NCBI RefSeq assembly: GCF_025699295.1
Contig: NZ_JAILWB010000013.1
Span: 82,500-146,499 of the forward strand
Length of the DNA stretch: 64,000 nt
Reading direction: 5' to 3'
DNA from: Hydrogenophaga sp.
GTDB taxonomy: Bacteria > Pseudomonadota > Gammaproteobacteria > Burkholderiales > Burkholderiaceae_C
Below the pieces are notes generated by a model. The model saw nothing but the letters and a program-made list of their open reading frames with translations, was not told the origin of the DNA and did no database searches. The position numbers were made by a program, and so were the translations under genes. Positions 21,241-33,102 of this stretch are shown one piece after another (positions within the stretch are counted from its first letter, which is position 1; each line of letters opens with the position of its first letter).

Positions 21241-21658
21241 GGCTGTCGCGGATCTCGCGCAGCAGGACAACGTCTTCCGGCGTGGCTGGCGGCTCCGCCG
21301 GGGCTGGCGGCGCTTCGCGCTTGAGACGGTTGATCTGCTTGATCATGATGAAGATGATGAACGCCAGAATGGCGAAATTGATCGCCACGGTGATGAAGTT
21401 GCCGTAGGCCAATGTCGGCACGCCCGCTTCCTTCAGCGCAGCCAGCGTGGGGGCGGTACCCTCGGGCACCTTGCCCAGCGCAATGTAGAGATTCGTGAAG
21501 TCCAGCTTGCCGAAAACCGAGCCGACGATAGGCATGATCACGTCTTCCACCATCGAGGCGACGATCTTGCCGAAGGCGCCGCCGATGATCACACCCACCG
21601 CGAGGTCGATCACGTTGCCTTTGACGGCAAATTCCTTGAACTCTTGCATCATGCCCAT
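21224..21658 (-). CDS. mscL: large-conductance mechanosensitive channel
   Basis: Pentameric inner-membrane safety valve opened by membrane tension during osmotic downshock. The 144-residue protein has the amphipathic N-terminus [19 protein letters not shown], the first helix with [13 protein letters not shown], a periplasmic loop (FTNLYIALG), a second helix, and a C-terminal cytoplasmic helix. CTGGAGAA lies just upstream of the ATG at 21658. Convergent overlap with pdxA (17 bases) means read-through would create antisense RNA. Confidence 0.96.
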   Translation of the reverse strand: MGMMQEFKEFAVKGNVIDLAVGVIIGGAFGKIVASMVEDVIMPIVGSVFGKLDFTNLYIALGKVPEGTAPTLAALKEAGVPTLAYGNFITVAINFAILAFIIFIMIKQINRLKREAPPAPAEPPATPEDVVLLREIRDSLRKQG

Positions 21659-21891
21659 GTTTGTTCTCCAGAAGTCGGGTTGCGGGACGGCAGGGACACG
21701 CCAGGACGCGGCCGGCTGCCGGGCATTCTCACACAGGCGGCCGAGCACGAGGCCCGCAACCAGACGCGCAAGATGGGTGGGGTGCAATAGCCCAGTCCTG
21801 CGCCCCGGCAAGCGACAGAAGCCCGCGGACGCTCCAGTACAATGCCGGGTTGTCCCTAGTGTCCCGTCCCGACCTTCATTGAAAGATCCCC

Positions 21892-22500
21892 ATGAGTGAA
21901 GCTACCGCCGGTGCGACTGTTGATCGCGGCCGCAGAACCTGGCTGATCACCTCTTGCGCCATGGGCGGCGCGGGTGCCGCCGCCGTCGCCGTTCCCTTCG
22001 TGAGTACCTTCCAGCCGTCCGAACGGGCCAAGGCTGCGGGTGCTCCTGTCGAAGTGGATGTGTCCGGCATTCAACCCGGCGAGAAGCTCGTGGTCGAGTG
22101 GCGTGGCAAGCCGGTGTGGATCCTGCGCCGCACGCCGGAACAACTGGCGGCCCTGGAATCCCTCGACAGCCAACTGGCCGACCCGGACTCGGAACGCACC
22201 AACTACCCGACGCCGGACTACGCAAAGAACACGCAGCGCTCGATCAAGCCTGAGTACCTGGTGGTGGTGGGCATCTGCACCCACCTGGGCTGCTCGCCGG
22301 GCGACAAGCTCGCGCCCGGCCCACAGCCTTCGCTGCCGGACGACTGGAAGGGGGGCTTCCTCTGCGCCTGCCATGGTTCCACCTTCGATGTGGCAGGCCG
22401 CGTATTCAAGAACAAGCCCGCGCCCGACAACCTGGAAGTGCCTCCGCACTATTACCTGTCCGACACCACTTTGCTGGTGGGTGAAGAGAAACAAGCCTGA
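21892..22500 (+). CDS. petA: ubiquinol-cytochrome c reductase, Rieske iron-sulfur subunit
   Basis: Rieske 2Fe-2S subunit of the cytochrome bc1 complex. The 202-residue protein has a twin-arginine signal-anchor (R14-R15 in GRRTWLIT, then an Ala-rich helix), and the cluster boxes CTHLGC (C129, H131, C134) and CACHGS (C158, C160, H161). It is a likely Tat substrate; tatABC are about 4 kb upstream. It is first in petABC; the 233-base gap upstream, shared with mscL, carries a -10-like TACAAT at 21838-21843 but no well-spaced -35. Confidence 0.97.
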   Translation: MSEATAGATVDRGRRTWLITSCAMGGAGAAAVAVPFVSTFQPSERAKAAGAPVEVDVSGIQPGEKLVVEWRGKPVWILRRTPEQLAALESLDSQLADPDSERTNYPTPDYAKNTQRSIKPEYLVVVGICTHLGCSPGDKLAPGPQPSLPDDWKGGFLCACHGSTFDVAGRVFKNKPAPDNLEVPPHYYLSDTTLLVGEEKQA

Positions 22501-22544
22501 GCCCCGGCGCTGGCAGGCAACGCAACGGATTACAGAGGCATTCC

Positions 22545-23945
22545 ATGGCTGAATTCAAAGAAATATCCCCCGACGCGCCGATCGGTCAGAAGGCACTGAA
22601 CTGGATCGACAACCGATTCCCCCTGTCCAAGCTCTACAACGAGCACCTCGCCGAGTACTACGCTCCCAAGAACTTCAACTTCTGGTACTTCTTCGGTTCG
22701 CTGGCCTTGCTGGTTCTGGTGATCCAGATCGTCACCGGCATCTTTCTCGTGATGCATTACAAGCCCGATGCGAACCTGGCGTTCGCGTCGGTCGAGTACA
22801 TCATGCGCGACGTGCCCTGGGGCTGGTTGATCCGCTACATGCATTCCACCGGTGCCTCTGCGTTCTTCGTGGTGGTCTACCTGCACATGTTCCGCGGTCT
22901 GATCTACGGAAGCTACCGCAAGCCGCGCGAGCTGGTCTGGGTGTTTGGTTGTGCGATCTTCCTGTGCCTGATGGCCGAGGCTTTCATGGGTTACCTGTTG
23001 CCCTGGGGCCAGATGTCCTACTGGGGTGCCCAGGTGATCGTCAACCTGTTCTCCGCCATCCCATTCGTGGGGCCGGACCTCGCGCTGCTGATCCGTGGTG
23101 ACTTCGTGGTCGGCGACGCCACGCTCAACCGCTTCTTCAGTTTCCACGTCATTGCCGTTCCGCTGGTGCTGCTCGGCCTCGTGGTGGCGCACATCATCGC
23201 GTTGCACGAAGTGGGCTCCAACAACCCCGATGGCGTAGAGATCAAGGCCACCAAGGACGCCTCGGGCAAGCCGCTTGATGGCATTCCTTTCCACCCGTAC
23301 TACACGGTGCACGACCTGCTGGGCGTCTCGGTCTTCCTGATGGTGTTCTCGGCCATCATCTTCTTCGCTCCCGAGTTCGGGGGGTACTTCCTCGAATACA
23401 ACAACTTCATCCCGGCCGACCCGCTGGTGACCCCGCTGCATATCGCGCCGGTCTGGTACTTCACGCCGTACTATTCGATGCTGCGAGCCATCACCACCGA
23501 AATGATGTATGCACTGGTCCTGATCGTCGTCGTTGCGGCGGTGCTGGGCGCCATCAAGGCCAAGGTATCTGGCGCGCTCAAGGCAGGCATCGTGATTGCC
23601 GCCCTGGTGCTTGTCGCGCTCATGCTGTCGATCGACGCCAAGTTCTGGGGCGTGGTGGCCATGGGCGGCGCGGTCATCATCCTGTTCTTCCTGCCCTGGC
23701 TCGACAACAGCCCGGTCAAATCGATCCGCTACCGTCCGCGCTGGAACTTCTGGCTCTATACCGTCTTTGTGATCAACTTCCTGATCCTGGGCTATCTCGG
23801 GGTGCAGCCGCCCTCGCCGATCGGCGAGCGCGTGTCGCAGGTGGGTACGCTGTTCTACTTCGGTTTCTTCCTTCTGATGCCGTGGTGGAGCCGCATCGGC
23901 GAATTCAAGCCGGTGCCGGATCGTGTCACCTTCCAGCCTCACTGA
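22545..23945 (+). CDS. petB: ubiquinol-cytochrome c reductase, cytochrome b subunit
   Basis: Membrane core of the bc1 complex holding both b haems and the quinol/quinone sites. The 466-residue protein has eight or more helices, haem-ligand helix regions RYMHSTGASAFFVVVYLHMFRG (His pair) and FSFHVIAVPLVLLGLVVAHI, and the conserved quinol-site PEF-type motif (APEFGG). The C-terminal extension after about residue 400 adds one more helix pair. It is 44 bases after petA. Confidence 0.97.
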   Translation: MAEFKEISPDAPIGQKALNWIDNRFPLSKLYNEHLAEYYAPKNFNFWYFFGSLALLVLVIQIVTGIFLVMHYKPDANLAFASVEYIMRDVPWGWLIRYMHSTGASAFFVVVYLHMFRGLIYGSYRKPRELVWVFGCAIFLCLMAEAFMGYLLPWGQMSYWGAQVIVNLFSAIPFVGPDLALLIRGDFVVGDATLNRFFSFHVIAVPLVLLGLVVAHIIALHEVGSNNPDGVEIKATKDASGKPLDGIPFHPYYTVHDLLGVSVFLMVFSAIIFFAPEFGGYFLEYNNFIPADPLVTPLHIAPVWYFTPYYSMLRAITTEMMYALVLIVVVAAVLGAIKAKVSGALKAGIVIAALVLVALMLSIDAKFWGVVAMGGAVIILFFLPWLDNSPVKSIRYRPRWNFWLYTVFVINFLILGYLGVQPPSPIGERVSQVGTLFYFGFFLLMPWWSRIGEFKPVPDRVTFQPH

Positions 23946-23975
23946 ACCCACAGAGCAATGCGGAGAGTCAAGCAA

Positions 23976-24731
23976 ATGAAAAAAATCCTCGTGGGCTTCA
24001 TGCTGGCCCTGGGCTTGTCGGGTGTGGCGCTGGCTGCCGGCGGTGGCATTCCGCTGGACAAGGCACCCCAGCGCACCAACGACATGGCCGCGCTGCAAAA
24101 TGGCGCCAAGCTGTTCGTCAACTACTGCCTGAACTGCCATTCGGCTGCATTCATGCGCTACAACCGCCTGCGCGACATCGGTCTGAACGACAAGCAGATT
24201 GCCGAAAACCTCACCTTTGCCACCGACAAGATCGGCGACACGATGAAGGCGGCGATCGATCCGCGTCAAGCCAAGGCCTGGTTCGGCGCCAATCCGCCCG
24301 ACCTCACCCTGATCGCCCGTTCGCGTTCCAGCCATGCAGGCACCGGCGCCGACTATGTCTACACGCTGTTGCGCAGCTACTATCGGGACGAGACCAAGCC
24401 CTCGGGTTGGAACAACCTGGCCTTCCCCAACATTGGCATGCCCAACCCGCTGTGGGAGCTGCAGGGTGAGCGCCAACCTGTGTATGAGAAGGTCCAGAGC
24501 CATGGCCACGAGGTGGAGCGCGTCAAAGGCTGGATTAGCGTCAAGGCCGGTACCTTGAGCGAAGCTGCCTACGACGACAACGTGGGCGATCTGGTGGCGT
24601 ATCTGCAGTGGATGGCCGAGCCGGCCCAGAACTCGCGCGTGCGCATCGGCGTCTGGGTGCTGCTGTTCCTCGCGGCCTTCACTGTGGTCGCCTGGCGCCT
24701 GAATGCGTCGTTCTGGAAAGACGTCAAATAA
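23976..24731 (+). CDS. petC: cytochrome c1 subunit of the bc1 complex
   Basis: Periplasmic c-type haem subunit, anchored by a C-terminal helix (VWVLLFLAAFTVVAW). The 251-residue protein has a Sec signal peptide (cleavage after ALA, about residue 19), haem motif NYCLNCHSA (CxxCH at about residues 52-56) and the sixth-ligand Met region NIGMPNPLWE. ATG 23976 is preferred to ATG 23958 because CGGAGAG lies between them at proper spacing for the second. A strong terminator follows at 24776-24822. Confidence 0.96.
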   Translation: MKKILVGFMLALGLSGVALAAGGGIPLDKAPQRTNDMAALQNGAKLFVNYCLNCHSAAFMRYNRLRDIGLNDKQIAENLTFATDKIGDTMKAAIDPRQAKAWFGANPPDLTLIARSRSSHAGTGADYVYTLLRSYYRDETKPSGWNNLAFPNIGMPNPLWELQGERQPVYEKVQSHGHEVERVKGWISVKAGTLSEAAYDDNVGDLVAYLQWMAEPAQNSRVRIGVWVLLFLAAFTVVAWRLNASFWKDVK

Positions 24732-24775
24732 TCCGACACGGCTGGGGGGCTTGAAAAGCCTTCCCGACCGTTCCA

Positions 24776-24822
24776 CAGTGGTTTGCAGTGCCGCCCCGGC
24801 ATGTTCGCAAGCCACTGTTTTT
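24776..24822 (+). terminator. intrinsic terminator after petC
   Basis: An 11-base-pair stem (24776-24786 with 24807-24817, one G-U pair) is followed by five T. The 20-base loop itself holds a small hairpin (TGCCG and CGGCA). It ends the petABC transcript 45 bases past the stop and lies 20 bases before sspA, so the sspA promoter must be inside or overlap it, or sspAB depends on read-through. Confidence 0.75.
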
Positions 24823-24842
24823 CGCTTTAAGGAGACTCCCAC

Positions 24843-25454
24843 ATGATGGTCTTGTATTCGGGTACCACCTGCCCTTACTCCCACCGCTGCCGTTTCGTGC
24901 TGTTCGAGAAGGGCATGGATTTCGAGATCCGGGACGTTGACCTGTACAACAAGCCCGAGGACATCGGCGTCATGAACCCGTATGGCCAGGTGCCCATTCT
25001 GGTCGAGCGCGATCTGATCCTCTACGAGTCGAACATCATCAACGAGTACATCGACGAGCGCTTTCCGCACCCGCAGCTGATGCCGGGAGATCCGGTGGAC
25101 CGCGCCCGTGTGCGCCTGTTCCTGTTGAACTTCGAAAAGGAGCTGTTCACGCACGTGTCCATGCTGGAGTCGCGCAGTTCCAAGGGCAACGAGAAGGCGC
25201 TGGAAAAGGCCCGTTCGCATATCCGTGACCGCCTGACCCAGCTCGCGCCGGTGTTCCTGAAGAACAAGTTCATGCTGGGCGACAACTTTTCAATGCTCGA
25301 CGTAGCGATCGCGCCGCTGCTGTGGCGGCTGGACTTCTACGGCATCGAGTTGAGCAAGAATGCGGCACCCCTGCTCAAGTACGCGGAACGCATCTTCTCC
25401 CGCCCGGCCTACATCGAGGCGCTCACCCCCTCCGAAAAGGTCATGCGCAAGTAG
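24843..25454 (+). CDS. sspA: stringent starvation protein A homologue
   Basis: GST-fold protein that binds RNA polymerase and alters transcription in starvation and acid stress. The 203-residue protein has the N-terminal thioredoxin-like part (LYSGTTCPYSHRCRFVLFEKG) and an all-helical C-terminal part. SspA lacks GST catalytic activity in E. coli. AAGGAGA lies just before tandem ATGs (24843, 24846). It lies 33 bases before sspB; petABC-sspAB order is usual in betaproteobacteria. Confidence 0.94.
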   Translation: MMVLYSGTTCPYSHRCRFVLFEKGMDFEIRDVDLYNKPEDIGVMNPYGQVPILVERDLILYESNIINEYIDERFPHPQLMPGDPVDRARVRLFLLNFEKELFTHVSMLESRSSKGNEKALEKARSHIRDRLTQLAPVFLKNKFMLGDNFSMLDVAIAPLLWRLDFYGIELSKNAAPLLKYAERIFSRPAYIEALTPSEKVMRK

Positions 25455-25487
25455 TCCAGTCCTGGTGATCCGCACACTCGAGTCTTC

Positions 25488-26024
25488 ATGAGCGTTTTCG
25501 AACAGGACACCCCGTCCACCCGGCCATACCTGATTCGGGCCTTGCACGAGTGGTGTGCTGACAATGGATTCTCCCCGTACATCGCGGTGCAGGTCGATGG
25601 GTCGGTGCGGGTGCCCATGGAGTTCGTGAAGAATGGGGAGATCGTGCTCAACGTGAGCATGGAAGCCACCAGCGCGCTCAGACTGGGCAATGACTTCATT
25701 GAGTTCAAGGCGCGTTTCGGAGGGGTCGCGCGTGAAATCGTGGTGCCAGTCAGCCATGTGATTGCCATCTACGCGCGTGAAAACGGGCAAGGAATGGCCT
25801 TCCCTGCGCCAACGACCGCTGCAACCTCTGCCGCGCCAGCGACAGGGCTCGCGGCGCCAGTCGAGAATGCGCACGGCGAGGGCAGCACGGACGCTCCAGC
25901 GCGTGGTGCGTTGCGTGCAGTTCCAAGTGACTCCCCAACTTCGGATGATGGCGCCCCCCCTGAGCCGCCGCCAGCTGGCCCGGGACGTCCGGGCGGCAAG
26001 CCTCAGCTGAAGCGGGTCAAGTAA
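25488..26024 (+). CDS. sspB: ClpXP specificity-enhancing factor SspB
   Basis: Adaptor that binds ssrA-tagged proteins and delivers them to ClpXP. The 178-residue protein has the substrate-binding fold at residues 1-105 (TRPYLIRALHEWCADNGFSPY, FVKNGEIVLNVS, FKARFGGVAREIVVPV), then a low-complexity Ala/Pro/Thr tail. The tail ends in GGKPQLKRVK, closely resembling the ClpX-binding XB motif at the E. coli SspB C-terminus, so the tether function looks intact. tRNA-Thr begins 13 bases after the stop. Confidence 0.94.
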   Translation: MSVFEQDTPSTRPYLIRALHEWCADNGFSPYIAVQVDGSVRVPMEFVKNGEIVLNVSMEATSALRLGNDFIEFKARFGGVAREIVVPVSHVIAIYARENGQGMAFPAPTTAATSAAPATGLAAPVENAHGEGSTDAPARGALRAVPSDSPTSDDGAPPEPPPAGPGRPGGKPQLKRVK

Positions 26025-26027
26025 AAT
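26022..26027 (+). promoter_or_regulatory. possible -10 element for tRNA-Thr
   Basis: TAAAAT overlaps the sspB stop codon and lies 10 bases before the tRNA 5' end, the right distance for initiation just before the mature RNA. No recognisable -35 is present at 16-18 bases, so this is only a candidate. Confidence 0.35.
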
Positions 26028-26037
26028 CTTGGGTCCT

Positions 26038-26113
<76 letters not shown>

Positions 26114-26142
26114 GAAACCGTCTGCACCCCGTCATGTGGCGC

Positions 26143-26460
26143 TCATCGTCCAGGCGTTTGGACTTTGATGCGGATTGCGTTAACCTGCGCACCCCTTTGG
26201 GTCAATGTCTGCTGCAGTGACGGCAGCAGCTGACGCACCTTGGTCGAGGCAGCAGCACTGGCTACGAGCAGGCACCACTCCCTGTCCTGCAGAGGTCCCG
26301 GCAGCACGTGTGGAAGCAGGCTGACCGGAATCAGATGGCGGACTTGATCTAGGCACCAACGGGATTCGCGGATGCGCTCCTGAAGCGCGGCCAGCGAGGG
26401 GGCTGACCCGACGGCCTGCTCCAGGCTGAGCATGGTTTGAGGTCGCTGGTTGGTTGACAT
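26143..26460 (-). CDS. DUF721/DciA-like protein
   Basis: A 105-residue protein of the DUF721 family, some members of which (DciA) help load the replicative helicase DnaB in bacteria without DnaC. Conserved features are weak here: an N-terminal helix (LSLEQAVGSAPSLAALQERI), VRHLIPVSLLPHVLPG, and the hallmark final strand WCLLVASAAASTKVRQLLP near residues 68-86. Assignment rests on this segment and on its place beside an M23 peptidase and secA, a usual betaproteobacterial setting. It starts at ATG 26460, divergent from the next gene. Confidence 0.7.
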   Translation of the reverse strand: MSTNQRPQTMLSLEQAVGSAPSLAALQERIRESRWCLDQVRHLIPVSLLPHVLPGPLQDREWCLLVASAAASTKVRQLLPSLQQTLTQRGAQVNAIRIKVQTPGR

Positions 26461-26520
26461 GTGGTGGGGATGATCCGGTTCAGTCCGGATCTGACGGCCC
26501 AGGCCAGGAAAGGTGAAACA

Positions 26521-27471
26521 GTGCACATCATTATCACGGATGCCTGGCTGGCCAAGAGCCGTGCCCTGCACCTCAATGGCCTCAAGCTGGTGGCCGTTGG
26601 CGCGCTGGCGTCGGTTCTGTTGATGCTGGGCTCGATCGCCACCTACCATTGGGTGTTTCTGGAAGGTGTACGCCAGAGCTGGCCGGGCTTCGCGTCGGTG
26701 GGGCGTCTCGTGCATCCAGACGACACCGGCACCCAGAATGCGTATCTGCGGGCGAACCTGGATGCCATGGCCCGCAAGCTCGGAGAGATGCAGGCGCGCA
26801 TGGTGCAGATCGACTCTCTTGGTGAGCGTGTGGCCGGTCTGGCGGGGTTGAATCCCGCCGAATTCAAGGCTCCACAAGGATCCGGTGGCGCGCTCGTGGG
26901 GGGGCGGGATCTGAGCATGGAAGAGCTCATGGGGGCCCTGGACCGTATCGACGAAACCAGCGGTTCGCGTGTGGACTGGCTCACCGTGGTGGAGTCCCGT
27001 CTGTTTGACCAGAAAATCCGGCGCACCATGGTGCCGACGGAGAAGCCGGTGGTGGGTGGCCATGTGGGCTCCCCCTTTGGATTTCGCATCGATCCCATCA
27101 CGGGCCGCTCGGCGCTGCACACGGGGCTGGATTTCCCAGCGAATCCGGGCACACCGATTCTCTCGGCTGCTGGTGGCCTGGTGGTGGTGCAGGAGTACCA
27201 CGTTGCCTATGGCAACATGGTCGAAATCGACCATGGCAATGAATTGATCACCCGGTACGCGCATGCCTCCAAGGTCTTCGTGAAGAAAGGCGACATCGTG
27301 AAACGTGGTCAGAAGATCGCGGAGGTTGGCTCTACAGGCCGCTCCACCGGACCGCATCTGCATTTCGAGGTATGGGTCTCTGGTGTGCCACAGGACCCGA
27401 GCCGTTTTCTGGCGGCGGGCGAAAATCTGGCGGCGGCCAAGCCGGCAGCGCCCGGGCCGCGGCGGCCCTGA
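26521..27471 (+). CDS. M23-family peptidase (membrane-anchored LytM domain)
   Basis: A 316-residue envelope protein with a short cytoplasmic start, one membrane helix (about residues 22-43), a helical linker, and a C-terminal LytM/M23 domain (about 175-290). Metal ligands are in RSALHTGLDFP and HLHFEV, so it is probably an active peptidoglycan endopeptidase rather than a degenerate activator. GTG 26521 is taken as start because AGGAAAGG lies 8 bases before it and homology (HIIITDAWLAKSR) starts there. The frame runs open upstream to 26461. Confidence 0.88.
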   Translation: MHIIITDAWLAKSRALHLNGLKLVAVGALASVLLMLGSIATYHWVFLEGVRQSWPGFASVGRLVHPDDTGTQNAYLRANLDAMARKLGEMQARMVQIDSLGERVAGLAGLNPAEFKAPQGSGGALVGGRDLSMEELMGALDRIDETSGSRVDWLTVVESRLFDQKIRRTMVPTEKPVVGGHVGSPFGFRIDPITGRSALHTGLDFPANPGTPILSAAGGLVVVQEYHVAYGNMVEIDHGNELITRYAHASKVFVKKGDIVKRGQKIAEVGSTGRSTGPHLHFEVWVSGVPQDPSRFLAAGENLAAAKPAAPGPRRP

Positions 27472-27640
27472 ACCGGGCGCGGTGCGCCGGGTAAAATGCG
27501 CACTTTGCTCTTGAAAGCCCTGCGCTCGCCTGCACTTCACGGGTAGCGTCCCGTCTTTTGCACCCCCCGGGTTCACAGGAGCCCTCCAATTCTTACCTGC
27601 CTGTCCGGCGTCCTCTGGGTCTCGGTGCAGGCCCGCACGT

Positions 27641-30403
<2,763 letters not shown>

Positions 30404-30466
30404 AGGTGAAAGGGTCGCCAGCCCCGAACCACGCGTGGCGCAACACGATTCATCGACGGAGCTCAC

Positions 30467-31714
30467 ATGCCTGTTCAACTCAATGCCCCCCTGGCCGCGG
30501 ACTTGCTGCCCATTGCCGGCGTGCGCATCGGCGTAACCAAGGCGGGTATCCGCAAGGTGGATCGCAAAGACCTCACGGTGTTCCTGCTGGACGAAGGCTG
30601 CGCGGTGGGCGCGGTGTTCACCCGAAACCGGTATGCAGCCGCTCCAGTGCAGGTGTGTCGGGACCACCTGGCCTCAGGACAGGCCGTGCGCGCGCTGGTG
30701 ATCAACACGGGCAATGCGAACGCCGGCACGGGTGAATCGGGTCTGGCCGACGCGCGCCAGACCTGTACCGCATTGGCGCGGTCGCTTGGCCTGCACCACG
30801 AACAGGTGCTGCCATTCTCGACCGGTGTGATCATGGAGTCCCTGCCGCTGGATCGCCTGCTGGCCGGCCTGCCCCTGGCGCTCGCCGATGCCGCCCAGCC
30901 GAAGTCCGGTGGCGGTGGGCAATGGCTCTCGGCCGCTGAAGGCATCATGACCACCGACACCTTGCCCAAGGCGTTCAGCCAACGATTCGAACTGGGGGGG
31001 CACGTCATCAGCGCCACCGGGATCGCCAAGGGCGCTGGCATGATCCGACCCAACATGGCCACCATGCTGGGTTTTCTTGCCACCGACGCCAGTGTGGCAC
31101 CAGAGCTCATGAATGCGCTGGCACAGCGCCTGGCCGATGCTTCGTTCAACCGGGTGACTGTGGACGGCGACACCAGTACCAACGACTCCTTTGTGGTGGT
31201 GGCCACATGCCGGGCTGGTCATTCCCCCGTCACGGATCTGGACAGTCCGGAAGGACGTGTGCTGCTCGCTGCGCTGACGCCGGTAGCTCGCCAACTGGCG
31301 CACGCCATCGTGCGCGATGGTGAAGGCGCCACGAAGTTCATGACCATTCAGGTCGAAGGCGGTCGCACCGCTGCCGAATGCCTGCTGGCGGCCTACGCGG
31401 TTGCGCATTCCCCACTCGTCAAGACCGCATTCTTCGCCAGCGACCCCAACCTGGGTCGAATCCTCGCTGCCGTGGGCTACGCGGGCATCGACGACCTGGA
31501 CGTCGGCGGTATCGATCTGCACCTGGGCGATGTGCACGTGGTGAAGGCCGGTGGCCGTCATCCGGACTACCGCGAAGCGGACGGCCAGCGTGTGATGAAG
31601 GAGGCCGAAATCCTGGTGCGCATCGGACTGGGTCGCGGAGCACACACGGAAACGGTCTGGACCTGCGACTTCAGCCACGACTACGTGACCATCAACGCCG
31701 ATTACAGGTCATGA
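30467..31714 (+). CDS. argJ: bifunctional ornithine acetyltransferase/N-acetylglutamate synthase
   Basis: Recycles the acetyl group from N-acetylornithine to glutamate in arginine synthesis; many homologues also use acetyl-CoA. The 415-residue precursor self-cleaves before the threonine in NMATMLGF (T199), giving alpha and beta chains. Other conserved parts: [13 protein letters not shown] at the N-terminus, [11 protein letters not shown] (oxyanion region) and [20 protein letters not shown] precedes the ATG. Confidence 0.96.
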   Translation: MPVQLNAPLAADLLPIAGVRIGVTKAGIRKVDRKDLTVFLLDEGCAVGAVFTRNRYAAAPVQVCRDHLASGQAVRALVINTGNANAGTGESGLADARQTCTALARSLGLHHEQVLPFSTGVIMESLPLDRLLAGLPLALADAAQPKSGGGGQWLSAAEGIMTTDTLPKAFSQRFELGGHVISATGIAKGAGMIRPNMATMLGFLATDASVAPELMNALAQRLADASFNRVTVDGDTSTNDSFVVVATCRAGHSPVTDLDSPEGRVLLAALTPVARQLAHAIVRDGEGATKFMTIQVEGGRTAAECLLAAYAVAHSPLVKTAFFASDPNLGRILAAVGYAGIDDLDVGGIDLHLGDVHVVKAGGRHPDYREADGQRVMKEAEILVRIGLGRGAHTETVWTCDFSHDYVTINADYRS

Positions 31715-31748
31715 TTTCCACGCCCCACAGCTTGGCGGGTTTTCAACC

Positions 31749-32627
31749 ATGAATGAGCATTTCGAACGCCTGCTGCAGCGCGCAGAGCAACTGATCACCC
31801 GCATCGAGGCCGTGCTGCCGCAGCCGATGTCCGCGCCGGATTGGACCACGGCAGTGGCCTGGCGCTACCGAAAGCGGAGCAGCGGACATGGTGCGTTGGA
31901 GCCTGTGCGTCATGTGGGCGCCATGAGTCTGAGCGATCTGCAGGAGATCGACGGACAGAAGGACAGGATTCGGCGCAACACACTGCAGTTCGTGCAGGGG
32001 CTGCCGGCAAACAACGTGCTGCTGACCGGTGCGCGCGGTACCGGCAAGTCATCGCTGGTGCGAGCCTGTCTCAACGAGTATGCGCCGCAGGGCTTGCGCC
32101 TGATCGAGGTTGACAAGTCCGATCTGGTTGATCTGCCGGACATCGTGGAGGTGGTGGCGTCGCGGTCTGAACGCTTCATCGTGTTCTGCGACGATCTCAG
32201 CTTCGAGGACGGAGAGCCAGGGTACAAGGCGCTGAAATCCATTCTGGACGGGTCGGTGTCGGCGGCCAGCCCGAACGTGCTGATCTATGCCACCAGCAAC
32301 CGGCGCCACCTGCTGCCCGAGTACATGAAGGAGAACCTGACCTATACCCACACGGCCGAGGGTGAGGTGCATCCGGGCGAGGTGGTAGAAGAAAAAATTT
32401 CGCTCTCCGAGCGTTTCGGCCTGTGGGTGAGCTTCTACCCGTTCAGCCAGGACGAGTACCTCACCATCGTCGCGCAATGGCTGTCGTCGTTCGGAATCGC
32501 GCCTGCCCAGATTGAAGCCGCGCGTCCGCTCGCGCTGGTGTGGGCTCTGGAGCGCGGTTCGCGCAGCGGCCGCGTGGCCTACCAGTTCGCACGCGACTAC
32601 GCGGGCACTCACGCCAGCCAGGCATGA
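31749..32627 (+). CDS. DUF815 ATP-binding protein
   Basis: A 292-residue P-loop ATPase of the DUF815 family. Walker A GARGTGKSSLV lies at about residues 94-104 and a Walker B-like FIVFCDDLSFED at about 140-151, with ILIYATSNRRHLLP-like (here VLIYATSNRRHLLPEYM) as sensor region. Homologues are widespread but of unknown function, often near Nudix genes as here; the downstream mutT-like gene overlaps its stop (ATGA). An ATPase is clear, its task is not. Confidence 0.85.
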   Translation: MNEHFERLLQRAEQLITRIEAVLPQPMSAPDWTTAVAWRYRKRSSGHGALEPVRHVGAMSLSDLQEIDGQKDRIRRNTLQFVQGLPANNVLLTGARGTGKSSLVRACLNEYAPQGLRLIEVDKSDLVDLPDIVEVVASRSERFIVFCDDLSFEDGEPGYKALKSILDGSVSAASPNVLIYATSNRRHLLPEYMKENLTYTHTAEGEVHPGEVVEEKISLSERFGLWVSFYPFSQDEYLTIVAQWLSSFGIAPAQIEAARPLALVWALERGSRSGRVAYQFARDYAGTHASQA

Positions 32628-33082
32628 ACGAGCCCGTGCTGGTGGTTGACGCGGATGAGCACCTCCCTCGGCCTGCGAACCGGCGCGTCGTGGACGTGGC
32701 CGTGGGCGTGCTGATGGCGCCCGATGGCGCGTTTCTGCTGACCTCGCGCCCGGCAGGCAAGGTGTATGCAGGCTATTGGGAGTTTCCTGGCGGAAAACTC
32801 GAAGCCGGCGAGACAGTCGAGCAGGCTTTGCGGCGCGAGCTGCAGGAGGAAATCGGTGTCACGATCGGCGCAGCGCCAATCTGGAAAGTCTCGATGGTGG
32901 ACTATCCCCATGCGCTGGTTCGCCTCCACTTCTGCAAGGTCAGGGACTGGAGCGGGGAACTCCAGATGCGTGAAGGACAGCGGTCGTCCTGGCAAACACT
33001 GCCTGTGCGTTGCGAGCCAGTGCTGGCAGGTACCTTGCCCGTATTGGAGTGGCTGGCTGCCGAGCAGATGCGGCAGCCCTGA
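32624..33082 (+). CDS. mutT: Nudix hydrolase, MutT-like (8-oxo-dGTP pyrophosphatase)
   Basis: A 152-residue Nudix protein. The box is complete: GGKLEAGETVEQALRRELQ followed by EEIGV (about residues 55-78). YAGYWEFPGGK before it is the MutT-type lead sequence, supporting a role in cleaning 8-oxo-dGTP from the nucleotide pool. Translation is coupled to the DUF815 gene. It faces yacG, with 20 bases between the stops. The substrate is inferred from motif style only. Confidence 0.85.
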   Translation: MNEPVLVVDADEHLPRPANRRVVDVAVGVLMAPDGAFLLTSRPAGKVYAGYWEFPGGKLEAGETVEQALRRELQEEIGVTIGAAPIWKVSMVDYPHALVRLHFCKVRDWSGELQMREGQRSSWQTLPVRCEPVLAGTLPVLEWLAAEQMRQP

Positions 33083-33102
33083 GTCCGGACTGCGGTACCG
33101 TC

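Noticed and set aside
22530..25220. An 896-codon minus-strand open frame across petB-petC-sspA
   Set aside because: It runs antisense to three well-supported genes, with His/Gln/Asp-rich composition typical of a GC-rich shadow frame.
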